DNA from: Maribellus sp. YY47
GTDB taxonomy: Bacteria; Bacteroidota; Bacteroidia; Bacteroidales; Prolixibacteraceae
Direction of reading: 5' to 3'
NCBI RefSeq assembly: GCF_023111095.1
Contig: NZ_JALGYW010000005.1
Span: 1-64,000 of the forward strand
DNA: 64,000 bases
Positions 16,464 through 26,086 of this stretch are shown one piece after another. The notes under the pieces are model-generated. The model was given only the letters and a program-made list of their open reading frames with translations, made no database searches and was not told the DNA's origin. Each line of letters opens with the position of its first letter. The first letter of the stretch is position 1. The translations under genes and the position numbers were made by a program.

Positions 16464-16880
16464 ATGAAACTATTAACTCTTTTTCTTTTCCTAAGCTTGT
16501 CGCTAACCGGAGTTTGTCAGGATTCAAAAACATTACAACCGCTTCCCAAGCTTGAATTCTCCGGATTTTTGCACAATTTCAAAACCACTTCTGCTGAAAT
16601 ACCTGTAAGCCTGAAACTCGACTCTTTGACACTTGACGAGTGGAGAGATCCTTATTTGCTGGGGTACGGAAGAATGAAGGAACAGCCGAAACTGGCAATG
16701 ATGCAGCTCCATGTGTCGGAAGAAAAAGGAACCAGTAACAATCCATGGAATATGCCCGTGGCAAAACCTGGAACCGGCAACTGGAATATGCCGGTTGTAG
16801 TTCCTGACTCTACGGTTTTCTATTACCTGAAGATTACGGGAGAAGAAACAGGTAACTACGGCCGTAAAATGCTTAAATAA
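16464..16880 (+). CDS. Small secreted protein with repeated WNMPV motif
   Basis: A 138-residue protein with a signal peptide (MKLLTLFLFLSLSLTGVCQ) starting at the ATG at 16464. I do not recognise a named family. The C-terminal half has two close copies of a short unit, NPWNMPVAKPG and GNWNMPVVVPD, followed by SVFYYLKI-like sequence. Small exported proteins with NMP(V/I)-proline repeats occur in Bacteroidota next to regulatory or envelope genes, as far as I recall, but I know no function. It follows the LytTR regulator on the same strand after 49 bases and could be in the same transcript or be a target of it. Confidence 0.6.
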   Translation: MKLLTLFLFLSLSLTGVCQDSKTLQPLPKLEFSGFLHNFKTTSAEIPVSLKLDSLTLDEWRDPYLLGYGRMKEQPKLAMMQLHVSEEKGTSNNPWNMPVAKPGTGNWNMPVVVPDSTVFYYLKITGEETGNYGRKMLK

Positions 16881-16884
16881 AAAA

Positions 16885-16910
16885 TGGGGCGCATCAAATG
16901 ATACACCCCA
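16885..16910. terminator. Weak hairpin between convergent genes
   Basis: TGGGGCGCATC (16885-16895) and GATACACCCCA (16900-16910) pair with two mismatches around a 4-base loop, with an A-run on the left side. It lies between two convergent genes and could act for the minus-strand gene, where the A-run becomes a U-run. Confidence 0.45.
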
Positions 16911-16933
16911 GGAATGTTTAGTCGTAATAAATA

Positions 16934-17371
16934 TTACTTAATGAAGGGTACGATCAGGTAAGTATAAATAATGCAACCCACACAAATAGCGAGTGCAAAT
17001 TCGAGTGTGGCAAAAAACATAAAAATGCCCCCAACGAACAAAGCAGCCAAATGAAATCCGCTGACAAACAGAATTGCCATTATCAACAATATCAGAAAGC
17101 CTAGCCGGGCCGCAAAAATTTTGGGGGCCTTGTCAACAGCTTTGCCACCAAGATTCAAGGTGTTGGTTAACCAGTGGCTTATATAGCTTATGGGGCTGTG
17201 TTTTGCTTTGGTGAATGCACGAACAAAAAAATCGGCTGCCAGAAAGAAAAGAATTGCCGGCATTTGAAATGCAAACCCAGCTGTAACCAGCACAATTCCT
17301 ATAATCGCATTGAGCCGGGTTATCTGTTCATTAATCTTTTCATTGGAAATCGGACAAATAATTTGTTTCAT
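16934..17371 (-). CDS. DUF4395 family membrane protein
   Basis: Integral membrane protein of 145 residues with about four hydrophobic helices. The N-terminus (MKQIICPISNEKINEQITRLNA) and the following LVTAGFAFQMPAILFFLAADFFVRAF match the DUF4395 pattern, in which an N-terminal CP motif precedes paired helices. The C-terminal helix contains Cys in FALAICVGC. The function of the family is not known; some members lie near thioredoxin-type genes, though none is adjacent here. It is a single-gene minus-strand unit. Confidence 0.7.
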   Translation of the reverse strand: MKQIICPISNEKINEQITRLNAIIGIVLVTAGFAFQMPAILFFLAADFFVRAFTKAKHSPISYISHWLTNTLNLGGKAVDKAPKIFAARLGFLILLIMAILFVSGFHLAALFVGGIFMFFATLEFALAICVGCIIYTYLIVPFIK

Positions 17372-17528
17372 CGTATAATGTTTTTAGCGTGCACTAAAAT
17401 AAATACCAAAATATCTTTTTATTGATCAATGTGATACAGATCACCTAAATACATCACAAAAAATTAACAATTAACCCGTGTACTGCTTAAAAGCGATCGA
17501 TGTGTAATTATCTTTAAGGTTTTCATTC

Positions 17529-17557
17529 AAATCTGTCGTAACCGTTACGACAGATTT
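17529..17557. promoter_or_regulatory. 29-bp perfect palindrome upstream of the X-Pro dipeptidyl-peptidase gene
   Basis: AAATCTGTCGTAAC (17529-17542) and its exact complement (17544-17557) flank a single C. It lies 48 bases before the ATG at 17606 in a 234-base gap. With the T-run that follows it could be a terminator, but no plus-strand gene ends just upstream, so an operator or a leader hairpin is the better reading. No clear promoter is seen in the gap. Confidence 0.5.
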
Positions 17558-17605
17558 TTAAGGATCACGAAATTCAACATAAGAAAACACTAAACATCTG
17601 ATAAA

Positions 17606-19462
17606 ATGAATGGTCGATTTTTTGACAAAACAGTTTTAGGTTTCACGGCTGCATTTATTTTGCAGGGGGTTTTCATCATGCCACTATATGCTCAGGAAGC
17701 CAGGCCCTGGTTTAAAGACGGTGAGGCGCAAATTGTTAAAGCTTTTGAAGACCCGGATCGCTGGATCAGGGAAGATTTGTGGGTAGAAACCGGGTTCGAC
17801 AGCGATGGTGACGGGCATTTGGACCGGATGCATGTAGATGTTACGCGCCAGCGGGAAACCGAAACCGAGGGGCTGAGATTGCCTGTGGTATATAATTCAA
17901 GCCCGTATTTTGCCGGCACCGCCGGAAACGATCCATCCTATTTTTGGGATGTTAACCAGGAATTGGGTGAAGAACCAACACCTCATACACACCCAGCCGA
18001 AATAAAACGAACAGGAGTAAGGCCGATCATTTCAAAAGGACATGTCAGTACCTGGGTGCCGCGTGGCTACATTGTGGTGCATTCGTCATCTCCCGGAACA
18101 GGTTTGTCGGACGGAGTGCCAACCGTTGGCGGAGACAACGAATCGCTGGCTCCCAAAGCGGTGATCGACTGGCTTTGCGGCCGGGCAAAAGGTTATACAA
18201 CACGAACCGGAAACGAAGAAGTGAAAGCTTACTGGTCGACCGGGAAAGTAGGAATGACAGGAACTTCGTACAACGGAACACTTCCCTTGGCTGCGGCAAC
18301 AACTGGTGTCGAAGGTTTGGAGGCGATAATTCCGGTAGCACCAAATACTTCTTATTATCATTACTATCGTTCCAACGGACTGGTGCGTTCGCCGGGTGGC
18401 TATCTCGGAGAAGACATCGACGTTTTGTTCGATTTTATTCACAGTGGTGATGAATCGAAACGCGAATATGCCCGGAAAACCGTACGCGATACCGAAATGA
18501 AAAACGGACAAGACCGAATTACCGGCGATTATAACGATTTCTGGGCAGGGCGCGACTATCTCAATAAAATGGATAAAATGAAAGCCGCCTTGCTGATGTC
18601 GCACGGGTTTAACGACTGGAATGTTGTGCCCGAACACAGTCTGCGTATTTATGAAGCGGCCAAAGCAAAAGGACTTCCGGTGCAGATTTATTACCATCAG
18701 AACGGGCATGGCGGACCGCCACCCGTATCGATGATGAACCGCTGGTTTACCCGTTATTTGTTTGATGTTGAAAACGGGGTAGAGAACGATCCCAAAGCAT
18801 GGATTGTGCGAGAAAACGACGAGCAGGGAAATCCAACACCGTATCCCGATTACCCCAATCCCGATGCCTCGCTGGTAAAACTATATCTTACAAAAGGAGC
18901 ACCTGAAAAGGGAAGTCTGACGGTTGCCAAACCAACATTGCAGGGAATAGAGACCCTGGTTGACAATTATTCTTTTTCTGCAGAAGCACTGGCAAAAGCA
19001 GAGAACACCGATCATCGTTTAATTTACGTAACACCTGTTTTGAAAGAGGATGTGCATCTTTCCGGCAAAACGGTTTTTACGATAAAGGCGGCCAGCAGTA
19101 AACCTGCGGTGAATCTTTCTGTTTACCTGGTGTCATTGCCCTGGAACGACAGGAGCGACGCAAAAATCACCGATAATCTGATTACCCGTGGCTGGGCCGA
19201 CCTGCAGAATTATAAGTCGTTGCGGGAAAGCGAACCCCTTAAACCCGGTAAGTTTTATGAAATGACATTTGAACTACAACCTGACGACCAGGTGATTCCG
19301 GCGGGTCAGCAAATTGGGCTGATGATTTTTTCGAGCGATAAGGATTTCACGTTGCATCCCAAGCCAGGTACAAAATTGACCGTTGATTTGGATGGAACTA
19401 CAGTTTCGTTACCCGTTGTTGGTGGCGTGCAGGCATGGATGAAAGCTACCGGTAAACTTTAA
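17606..19462 (+). CDS. Secreted X-Pro dipeptidyl-peptidase, S15 (CocE/NonD) family
   Basis: Exported alpha/beta hydrolase of 618 residues that should remove X-Pro dipeptides from peptide N-termini. A signal peptide is visible (hydrophobic 10-28, cleavage near YAQ). The S15 catalytic residues are recognisable: Ser221 in GTSYNG, Asp337 in HGFNDWNV and His368 in NGHGG. A calcium-loop-like DSDGDGHLDR (65-74) occurs near the N-terminus, and the C-terminal third is the jelly-roll domain of the family. It lies 13 bases before an Xaa-Pro aminopeptidase gene, so the two form a small operon for proline-containing peptides. Confidence 0.88.
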   Translation: MNGRFFDKTVLGFTAAFILQGVFIMPLYAQEARPWFKDGEAQIVKAFEDPDRWIREDLWVETGFDSDGDGHLDRMHVDVTRQRETETEGLRLPVVYNSSPYFAGTAGNDPSYFWDVNQELGEEPTPHTHPAEIKRTGVRPIISKGHVSTWVPRGYIVVHSSSPGTGLSDGVPTVGGDNESLAPKAVIDWLCGRAKGYTTRTGNEEVKAYWSTGKVGMTGTSYNGTLPLAAATTGVEGLEAIIPVAPNTSYYHYYRSNGLVRSPGGYLGEDIDVLFDFIHSGDESKREYARKTVRDTEMKNGQDRITGDYNDFWAGRDYLNKMDKMKAALLMSHGFNDWNVVPEHSLRIYEAAKAKGLPVQIYYHQNGHGGPPPVSMMNRWFTRYLFDVENGVENDPKAWIVRENDEQGNPTPYPDYPNPDASLVKLYLTKGAPEKGSLTVAKPTLQGIETLVDNYSFSAEALAKAENTDHRLIYVTPVLKEDVHLSGKTVFTIKAASSKPAVNLSVYLVSLPWNDRSDAKITDNLITRGWADLQNYKSLRESEPLKPGKFYEMTFELQPDDQVIPAGQQIGLMIFSSDKDFTLHPKPGTKLTVDLDGTTVSLPVVGGVQAWMKATGKL

Positions 19463-19475
19463 AAACCTAAATGAG

Positions 19476-20858
19476 ATGTTTGGAAAATCTACTTACATAG
19501 AACGCAGAAAAACGCTCAAAGCGAAAGTAGGAAAAGGTCTGATTCTTTTCTTTGGAAACGATGAATCATCGATGAATTATACTGATAATACCTACCATTA
19601 CAGGCAGGACAGTACCTTTCTTTACTATTTCGGGAGTAGTCACCCCGGCCTTGCGGCGGTAATTGATGTGGATAATGATACCGAAACTATTTTTGGAAAT
19701 GATTATACCATCGACGACATTGTCTGGATGGGCCCACAACCTACGATCGCTGATCGGGCAGCGAAATGCGGAGTAAGTTCTGTTAAACCTCTGTCTCAGC
19801 TGGAAGATGTTGTAAGCAAATCAAAAAAATCAGGGCAAGCGCTTCATTTTTTGCCTTTGTACCGGCCCGAGAACAAGATTAAACTTCTGGAACTGGCAGG
19901 TGTTCAGCCAAAAGATGTGGTAGCGAAATATTCACTCGAATTGGTGAAGGCGGTGGTCAGTCAGCGCGAAATAAAAACAGCTGAGGAGCTGGAACAAATC
20001 AACAGGGCGGTAGATGTTTCGGTTGATATGCATGTTGCTGCCATGAAATTTGCTCAACCCGGTATGAGCGAAGCGGAAGTTGCAGCCGAGATTCATAAAG
20101 TAGCGCTTGCTGCCGGTGGAAGCATTTCTTTCCCGATTATTGCTACCATTAACGGACAAACGTTGCACAACCATTACCATGGAAACATAATCAAAGAAGG
20201 CGACCTGTTTCTGGTGGATGCCGGCTACGAAAATGAACTATTTTATGCCGGAGACCTGTCGAGCACTTTTCCCGTGAGTAGAAAATTTACTTCAGAGCAA
20301 AAAGAAATTTACGAAATTACTTTGACCGCTCATCAGGCAGCCATTGATGCGCTGGGCTACCAAAAAGCTTTCAGGGATGCGCATATTGCTGCGTGTTCTG
20401 CCATTTTTGATGGGATGAAAGCAATAGGGTTTACAAAAGGAAATACCGCCGATGCAGTGGAAGCCGGCGCTCACGCCTTGTTTTTCCCCTGCGGAACCGG
20501 TCATATGATGGGCCTTGATGTGCACGATATGGAAGATCTGGGTGAAGTTTGGGTGGGTTACGACGGTCAGCCCAAGAGTACTTTGTTTGGATTGAAATCG
20601 TTGAGGCTCGCAAAGCCTTTGCAGGCCGGACATGTATTTACCATCGAGCCGGGGATTTACTTTATTCCCGAACTGATCGATCTTTGGAGCGGGCAGGGCA
20701 AATTCAACGAATTTATTAATTGGGACAAGGTGAAAACTTATCGTAATTTTGGTGGTATTCGTAACGAAGAGGACTTTGTAATGACCGAAAACGGGGCTAA
20801 ATTACTTGGGAAACCAAAGCCCAAAACAGTTGACGAAGTGGAAGCTTTGCGCGAATAG
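19476..20858 (+). CDS. pepP: Xaa-Pro aminopeptidase (aminopeptidase P, M24B)
   Basis: Cytoplasmic metallopeptidase of 460 residues that removes the N-terminal residue before proline. The N-terminal creatinase-like domain is followed by the pita-bread fold with dimetal ligands in LVDAGYENELFYAGDLSS (two Asp), GTGHMMGLDVHD (His), TIEPGIYF (Glu) and GGIRNEEDFVMT (Glu). There is no signal peptide. The start ATG at 19476 lies 13 bases after the S15 peptidase stop. The pair suggests that exported S15 action and cytoplasmic trimming together deal with proline-rich peptides. Confidence 0.93.
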   Translation: MFGKSTYIERRKTLKAKVGKGLILFFGNDESSMNYTDNTYHYRQDSTFLYYFGSSHPGLAAVIDVDNDTETIFGNDYTIDDIVWMGPQPTIADRAAKCGVSSVKPLSQLEDVVSKSKKSGQALHFLPLYRPENKIKLLELAGVQPKDVVAKYSLELVKAVVSQREIKTAEELEQINRAVDVSVDMHVAAMKFAQPGMSEAEVAAEIHKVALAAGGSISFPIIATINGQTLHNHYHGNIIKEGDLFLVDAGYENELFYAGDLSSTFPVSRKFTSEQKEIYEITLTAHQAAIDALGYQKAFRDAHIAACSAIFDGMKAIGFTKGNTADAVEAGAHALFFPCGTGHMMGLDVHDMEDLGEVWVGYDGQPKSTLFGLKSLRLAKPLQAGHVFTIEPGIYFIPELIDLWSGQGKFNEFINWDKVKTYRNFGGIRNEEDFVMTENGAKLLGKPKPKTVDEVEALRE

Positions 20859-20918
20859 ATGACTGCGTAAGCACAAAAGGTTTTTCAGAGTGCCGGTGTT
20901 GGTTTAAAATTCGTGATT

Positions 20919-23495
20919 ATGATCAGAATATTTAAAAACCGAAAAAGCAGCAGGCCGGTTTGGCAGATTATGCTGGCTGTACTCATGATTTTGATGAGCA
21001 TTTATTTCATCAAAAATGAACACCTTGAGATTGCCCAAATCCGGTCAACGCTGCAAAACGTCAACTCTTTTTACATTATTTTGGGTTTGCTTGTTACTGT
21101 TTTGTATATTCTGCTCCAGGCTTTTATGTATGTTTTTAGTTTCAGTGCGGCGGGTGTAAAAATTACAATAGGCGACACCTTGCCACTGTTCCTGAAACGA
21201 AATCTGATCAGTATTTTTCTGCCGGCCGGGGGAGTTTCGTCGCTGGTGTTTTTTACGAAACCGCTGTCGGGCAAAGGAGTCAGTAATTCCGATATTCATT
21301 ATGGCTCATACATTTATGGGCTCTGTGGGTTTCTATCGGTGGCAGTTGTGGCTTTTCCACTTCTGTTGATGTTGCTTTTACGTAACAAACTTTCATCAGT
21401 TGAATTGGTTCCCTTCATCATTTTAATTGTTCTGATCGGGCTGATTTTATTTATTGTCTGGTCGTTTGCGAAACGTCGTTGGGTATACAGGCTTGTGCAG
21501 CGGTTCAATCCTCAAACTCTGTTAACGCTCGAAAGTATTTTCTCCACCAATCTTCATAACCGGGCTTTTATTTTTGCTTTACTGATTTCAGTATTAATCG
21601 AGCTGGTTGGTGTAAGTCACGTGTATATTTCCATGCTGGCGCTGGGTTTTCACCCTACTTTGTTTACGGCTTTCATGGCTTACATTGTAATGGTGATGTT
21701 GCTGATTGTGTCGCCCTTTTTACGGGGAATCGGCGCGATCGAAGTGTCCATGACCTATGTCTTTATTCAAAGTGGAATAGCCGCTCCGCAGGCTGCCGCC
21801 ATCACTTTGGTATTCCGGTTCTTTGAATTTTGGCTGCCTTTAATCGCCGGATTGGGCAGTTTTCTTTTCTCGCGAAAGAATATTCTGCTGCGCGTTATTC
21901 CGGTGTTTATCATTTTTATTGCAGGGCTGATCAACATTATTTCTGCCATTTCTCCAACCTTGCCCGAACGAATCGTAATTCTTGAAAAACTGCTTCCAAA
22001 GCTGGCGGTTTCCATTTCAAACTTCACGGTGTTTTTTATCGGCTTGCTCTTAATTGCCCTTTCTGTTTATCTTCTGAAAGGGGTGAAACGCGCCTGGCGG
22101 ATCTCGCTGTTGTTGTTAACGCTTTCCGCGATTGGTCATCTTGCAAAAGGAATTGATTATGAGGAGGCGCTCGTTTCGCTGTTTGCCATTGCCAGCCTGT
22201 TATACACTTACCGCTTGTACAATGTGCGATCGTTGCCATTTTTCCTTCAAAACTGGTGGAAAATATGGCTGGCCGCTTTTGCCGCCGTGGTAGCAGGTGC
22301 AGTGGGTGGAACGTATTTTTTGGAGAAGATGCACATGGGAGTTGACTATAATTTTATTGAATCGGTAAAAGCATCTTTTCGTTTGATTTTTCTTTTTGAT
22401 GATTCGGGTTATTTGCCTCAATCGAACTTCGGACAGCATTTCATTTTGCTGGTCCATCTTTTTAGCGGCGGGTTGCTGATTTCGGCTATCGTGCTTTCTT
22501 TGCGCCCTATTTTTGTTACCGACAGTATTGATCAGGAAAATGACATTAACCACGCACGTTTGCTCGTGCAGGATTATGGAAAGTCGGCGCTCGATTATTT
22601 CAAATATTACCCCGACAAGCTTTTTTATTTTAATGAAAATGGTTTTCTGGCATATAAAATTCAGGGAAGTTACGCTGTTGTTCTTGAGTTACCGGTTTGT
22701 GCCAACGAGGAAGCGGCATTGCCACTGCTTCAGGAATTTGAGCGTTATTGTTACGGGAATGGACTGAAAACTTTTTATTATCGTGTACCGGAATCTTCCA
22801 TTGGTGTTTTTCGTCAGCTAAAAAAGAACGTGCTGTTTATCGGGCAGGAAGCTATTCTCAACCTGGAAATTTTTTCGTTGAGCGGCTCTAAGATGCACCC
22901 GCTTCGAAATGCAATCAACAAAGCTAAAAATGCAGGATATACTTTTCATGTGTACGAGCCGGAAGTCAAAGACGGTGTGATTCAGAAGCTGCAGCAGGTG
23001 TCGGATGCGTGGCTGAACAAGCCGGGTAAACACGAAATGGTTTTTTCGCAGGGAATGTTTCTTCCCGAGTTAATTAAAAAGACAACGGTGATGACCATCG
23101 AGAACCCGGAAGAAAAGGTGGTTGCGTTTCTGAATCTTGTCCCCGATTTTGTAAAAGGAGAAGGAACCTACGATTTGATTCGGATTACCGACGATGCTCC
23201 AACAGGGATCATTTATTTTCTGTTGACTGAAATGTTTGCATACTTCAAAAGCAAAAATGTAACGCACGTAAACCTTGGATTGGTCGCATTTGCCGGGATA
23301 GAAGATCCCAAAACCATGGCAGAAAGATCGATGAAAATTGCACTGGAAAGATTAAAGCCACTCCAGCATCTTAAAGGGCAATTTCAGTTTAAAGACAAGT
23401 TCAATCCCGATTGGGAGAAGAAGTACCTGGTCTACGGGAATGACTATGATCTTGTGCAATTTCCGATGATTCTGAAAGGAGTTTCAAAGCCATAG
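20919..23495 (+). CDS. mprF: MprF-like phosphatidylglycerol aminoacyltransferase/flippase
   Basis: Membrane protein of 858 residues. The N-terminal part (to about 530) has many hydrophobic helices of the LPG synthase/flippase (UPF0104) type. The C-terminal part (about 545-850) is a DUF2156 GNAT-like domain seen in MprF, with LLVQDYGKSALDYFKYYPDK and AYKIQGSYAVVLELPVC. MprF transfers lysine or another amino acid from tRNA to phosphatidylglycerol and flips the product, altering surface charge and resistance to cationic peptides. The amino acid used cannot be told. I use the ATG at 20919; a GTG lies two codons earlier. Confidence 0.85.
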   Translation: MIRIFKNRKSSRPVWQIMLAVLMILMSIYFIKNEHLEIAQIRSTLQNVNSFYIILGLLVTVLYILLQAFMYVFSFSAAGVKITIGDTLPLFLKRNLISIFLPAGGVSSLVFFTKPLSGKGVSNSDIHYGSYIYGLCGFLSVAVVAFPLLLMLLLRNKLSSVELVPFIILIVLIGLILFIVWSFAKRRWVYRLVQRFNPQTLLTLESIFSTNLHNRAFIFALLISVLIELVGVSHVYISMLALGFHPTLFTAFMAYIVMVMLLIVSPFLRGIGAIEVSMTYVFIQSGIAAPQAAAITLVFRFFEFWLPLIAGLGSFLFSRKNILLRVIPVFIIFIAGLINIISAISPTLPERIVILEKLLPKLAVSISNFTVFFIGLLLIALSVYLLKGVKRAWRISLLLLTLSAIGHLAKGIDYEEALVSLFAIASLLYTYRLYNVRSLPFFLQNWWKIWLAAFAAVVAGAVGGTYFLEKMHMGVDYNFIESVKASFRLIFLFDDSGYLPQSNFGQHFILLVHLFSGGLLISAIVLSLRPIFVTDSIDQENDINHARLLVQDYGKSALDYFKYYPDKLFYFNENGFLAYKIQGSYAVVLELPVCANEEAALPLLQEFERYCYGNGLKTFYYRVPESSIGVFRQLKKNVLFIGQEAILNLEIFSLSGSKMHPLRNAINKAKNAGYTFHVYEPEVKDGVIQKLQQVSDAWLNKPGKHEMVFSQGMFLPELIKKTTVMTIENPEEKVVAFLNLVPDFVKGEGTYDLIRITDDAPTGIIYFLLTEMFAYFKSKNVTHVNLGLVAFAGIEDPKTMAERSMKIALERLKPLQHLKGQFQFKDKFNPDWEKKYLVYGNDYDLVQFPMILKGVSKP

Positions 23496-23593
23496 TTCTC
23501 TAACAGTTAACGTTCAATTTGCATTGGGCCTGATCGGGGAGACAAGAGTTGGAGAAGGGCTAAATTCTTTTATTTTTACGCGAAATTTAAAGG

Positions 23594-24142
23594 GTGAAAA
23601 AACTACTTGTTATACTCTTGTTTTGCGGTTTTTCTTCGAGTCTCTTCGCTCAGAATGAGGTAGGTCCCGATGGAGATAAGCTCATTTATATCTTTCTGGT
23701 GATTGTCGCCCTGATTGTTGGTTTTATCCTTACCGGCAAATCTTCACGTAAAACAAAAGACAGTGGAGGTAAATCCTTATTTGCCCGGCAAAAGGTGAGC
23801 ATTACGCTGGAAAAAAGTGCAGTGTATTTCCCCGACAGATTAAAGTTAACGGTGAAAAACACCGGTAATGCTGACGTCGATTTGGCCCAGCCGCTGCTTG
23901 TGTTCGATAATTTCTGGATGAAGCGAAAATTCAGGCTGAAGGGAAGTAACAACTACCATTTTTATCCACTTTACCTCGAAAAGGGAAAAACACACACACT
24001 CGATATTGAATTATTACGTTTTTACGGACACGACAGTCGTTTAAAGAAATATCCAAAGGCAAAAATTTATCTGGAAGACGTAAAAGGGAAGAAGCTCGGA
24101 AGCCGGGCTGTTTTTTTGAGAAAAACGGCGTTTAAATTTTAA
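23594..24142 (+). CDS. Membrane-anchored protein of unknown function next to pullulanase
   Basis: A 182-residue product starting at GTG 23594, with no ATG available within the signal sequence (MKKLLVILLFCGFSSSLFAQ). A hydrophobic helix follows at about 30-46, then a basic stretch and a domain of about 120 residues with beta-strand character (SITLEKSAVYFPDRLKLTVKN), which may be an immunoglobulin-like fold. I do not recognise a family. Its stop codon is immediately followed by the pullulanase ATG with no spacer, so the two are probably one transcript with coupled translation, though the pullulanase itself appears cytoplasmic. Confidence 0.6.
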   Translation: MKKLLVILLFCGFSSSLFAQNEVGPDGDKLIYIFLVIVALIVGFILTGKSSRKTKDSGGKSLFARQKVSITLEKSAVYFPDRLKLTVKNTGNADVDLAQPLLVFDNFWMKRKFRLKGSNNYHFYPLYLEKGKTHTLDIELLRFYGHDSRLKKYPKAKIYLEDVKGKKLGSRAVFLRKTAFKF

Positions 24143-26086
24143 ATGAGAAACTGGAAGTTCAACCATATCGATTTTTCAACTTACCCGGATTATGACGGAA
24201 AGGATCTGGGAGTTTTTTGGTCGCCTGAGAAAACAGTGATCAAAATTTGGGCACCCACTGCCCAGTTGGTTGAGCTGCGTTTTTACAAAGACGGATTAAC
24301 GGGAGAAGCTTTTCATAAAACCCATCTGCAGAAATCAGGAAATGGTACCTGGACAACCGTGTTGAACGGTGATTACGAAGGGAAATACTACACCTTCCGT
24401 GTTAACGACGGCGACTGGCTGAATGAAGTTCCGGGCATGTACGCGCGTTGCGTGGGGGTCAACGGGCAACGTGGGCAAATTTATAACCCGAATGCCACGA
24501 ATCCGGAAGGTTGGGTCGAAGATACCGGACCACGATACCACAGTTTTACTGAGGCGATTATTTATGAAGCTCATGTTCGTGATTTTTCTATCGCCGATAA
24601 TTCGGGAATAGAAAATAAAGGGAAGTTTCTGGGATTTACCGAAGAAGGTACCCAATCTCCTCAGGGGCTTAAAACAGGTATCGATCATTTACAGGAACTG
24701 GGGATAACACATGTACATTTGCTTCCGGTAAACGATTTTGCTACGGTTGATGAGGAAAAGCCGCTTGAAAAATACAACTGGGGCTACGATCCGCTGCATT
24801 ATAGTGCACTGGAAGGTTCGTACGCTACCGATCCTTACGACGGCACCAAGCGAATTCAGGAGTTTAAGAAGCTGGTAAAAGCACTGCACGACAAGGGAAT
24901 TGGTGTTATTCTGGATGTGGTGTTCAATCATACGTATTTTACCAAAGAGTCGGTGTTTAACCAGATGGTACCCGGCTATTTTTACCGCCAAAAGCCCGAT
25001 GGTTCTTTTTCGAATGCAACCGGGTGTGGCAACGAAATTGCTTCGGAGCGCCACATGGTAAGGAAATACATTGTTGATACGCTGAAATATTGGGTGGAAG
25101 AATACCACATCGACGGATTTCGTTTCGACTTGATGGGGGTGCTCGACCTGGAGACCATGAAAACGATCCGGAAAGAAATGTCGAAACTAGATAAGGGATT
25201 GTTTCTTTACGGAGAAGGCTGGGCTGCCGATCAGAGTCCGATGTTCGAAGATCAACGGGCCGTAAAAAGAAATACGCCCCAATTACCCGGAATTGCCAGC
25301 TTTAACGACGATTTCAGGGATGGATTAAAAGGAAATCACGGCGATAAAAAATCGAAAGGATTTGTAAGTGGGCTTACTTTGCGGGAGGAAACGATAAAGT
25401 TTGGAATTGCCGGTGCTGTTTTTCATCCGCAAATCAATTTTGGCTACATCGAAACTGTAAAAAGTGCCTGGGCTGCTGAACCGGATCAATGTATCAATTA
25501 TGTTTCGTGTCACGACAATTATACCCTTTGGGACAAGCTCAAACAAAGTTTGCCCAAAGCCACCGATGAAGAACTGCGTAAACGCGTAAAACTGGCGGGG
25601 GCATTGGTGCTTACCTCGCAGGGAGTTCCGTTTTTACATGCAGGCGTTGAGTTTTGCCGCTCGAAAAACGGAAATGGGAACTCGTATAAATCACCTGATG
25701 CCATCAATCAACTGGATTGGACACGCAAGCACGATAATATCGACGTGTTTGAATATTTTCAGAAGTTGATTCAACTTCGGAAAAATCATCCGGCACTGCG
25801 GATTTCCAATGCTGAGGCGATCCGAAGTCATCTGAATTTTTGTACCCAGTATAAAATTGGGGTTGTTGCGTATTGTATTGAAGGGCAACATGTGGGTGAC
25901 AGCTGGGAGCGAGTTATGCTGTTTTTTAACGGGAATAACGAAGTTGTTGAAATGCCGCTGCCGGAAGGTAAGTTTAGGATGGTTGCCAACGGAGTCGAGA
26001 TCAATGAAGCCGGAATAGGGGAGTTGATTCAAAGTACGCTACAGGTTCTTCCGCTTTCAATGGTTGTGCTCGCTTTGGTGAAATAA
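24143..26086 (+). CDS. pulA: Type I pullulanase (GH13)
   Basis: Glycoside hydrolase of 647 residues that cuts alpha-1,6 branches in glycogen or starch-derived glucans. An N-terminal CBM48-like domain (LGVFWSPEKTVIKIWAPTA) precedes the GH13 barrel. The type I pullulanase signature YNWGYDP is present, along with DVVFNHTY, GFRFDLMG (nucleophile Asp), LYGEGW (acid/base Glu) and YVSCHDN. There is no signal peptide, so it probably works in the cytoplasm on glycogen or imported dextrins. A good terminator follows directly after the stop. Confidence 0.95.
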   Translation: MRNWKFNHIDFSTYPDYDGKDLGVFWSPEKTVIKIWAPTAQLVELRFYKDGLTGEAFHKTHLQKSGNGTWTTVLNGDYEGKYYTFRVNDGDWLNEVPGMYARCVGVNGQRGQIYNPNATNPEGWVEDTGPRYHSFTEAIIYEAHVRDFSIADNSGIENKGKFLGFTEEGTQSPQGLKTGIDHLQELGITHVHLLPVNDFATVDEEKPLEKYNWGYDPLHYSALEGSYATDPYDGTKRIQEFKKLVKALHDKGIGVILDVVFNHTYFTKESVFNQMVPGYFYRQKPDGSFSNATGCGNEIASERHMVRKYIVDTLKYWVEEYHIDGFRFDLMGVLDLETMKTIRKEMSKLDKGLFLYGEGWAADQSPMFEDQRAVKRNTPQLPGIASFNDDFRDGLKGNHGDKKSKGFVSGLTLREETIKFGIAGAVFHPQINFGYIETVKSAWAAEPDQCINYVSCHDNYTLWDKLKQSLPKATDEELRKRVKLAGALVLTSQGVPFLHAGVEFCRSKNGNGNSYKSPDAINQLDWTRKHDNIDVFEYFQKLIQLRKNHPALRISNAEAIRSHLNFCTQYKIGVVAYCIEGQHVGDSWERVMLFFNGNNEVVEMPLPEGKFRMVANGVEINEAGIGELIQSTLQVLPLSMVVLALVK

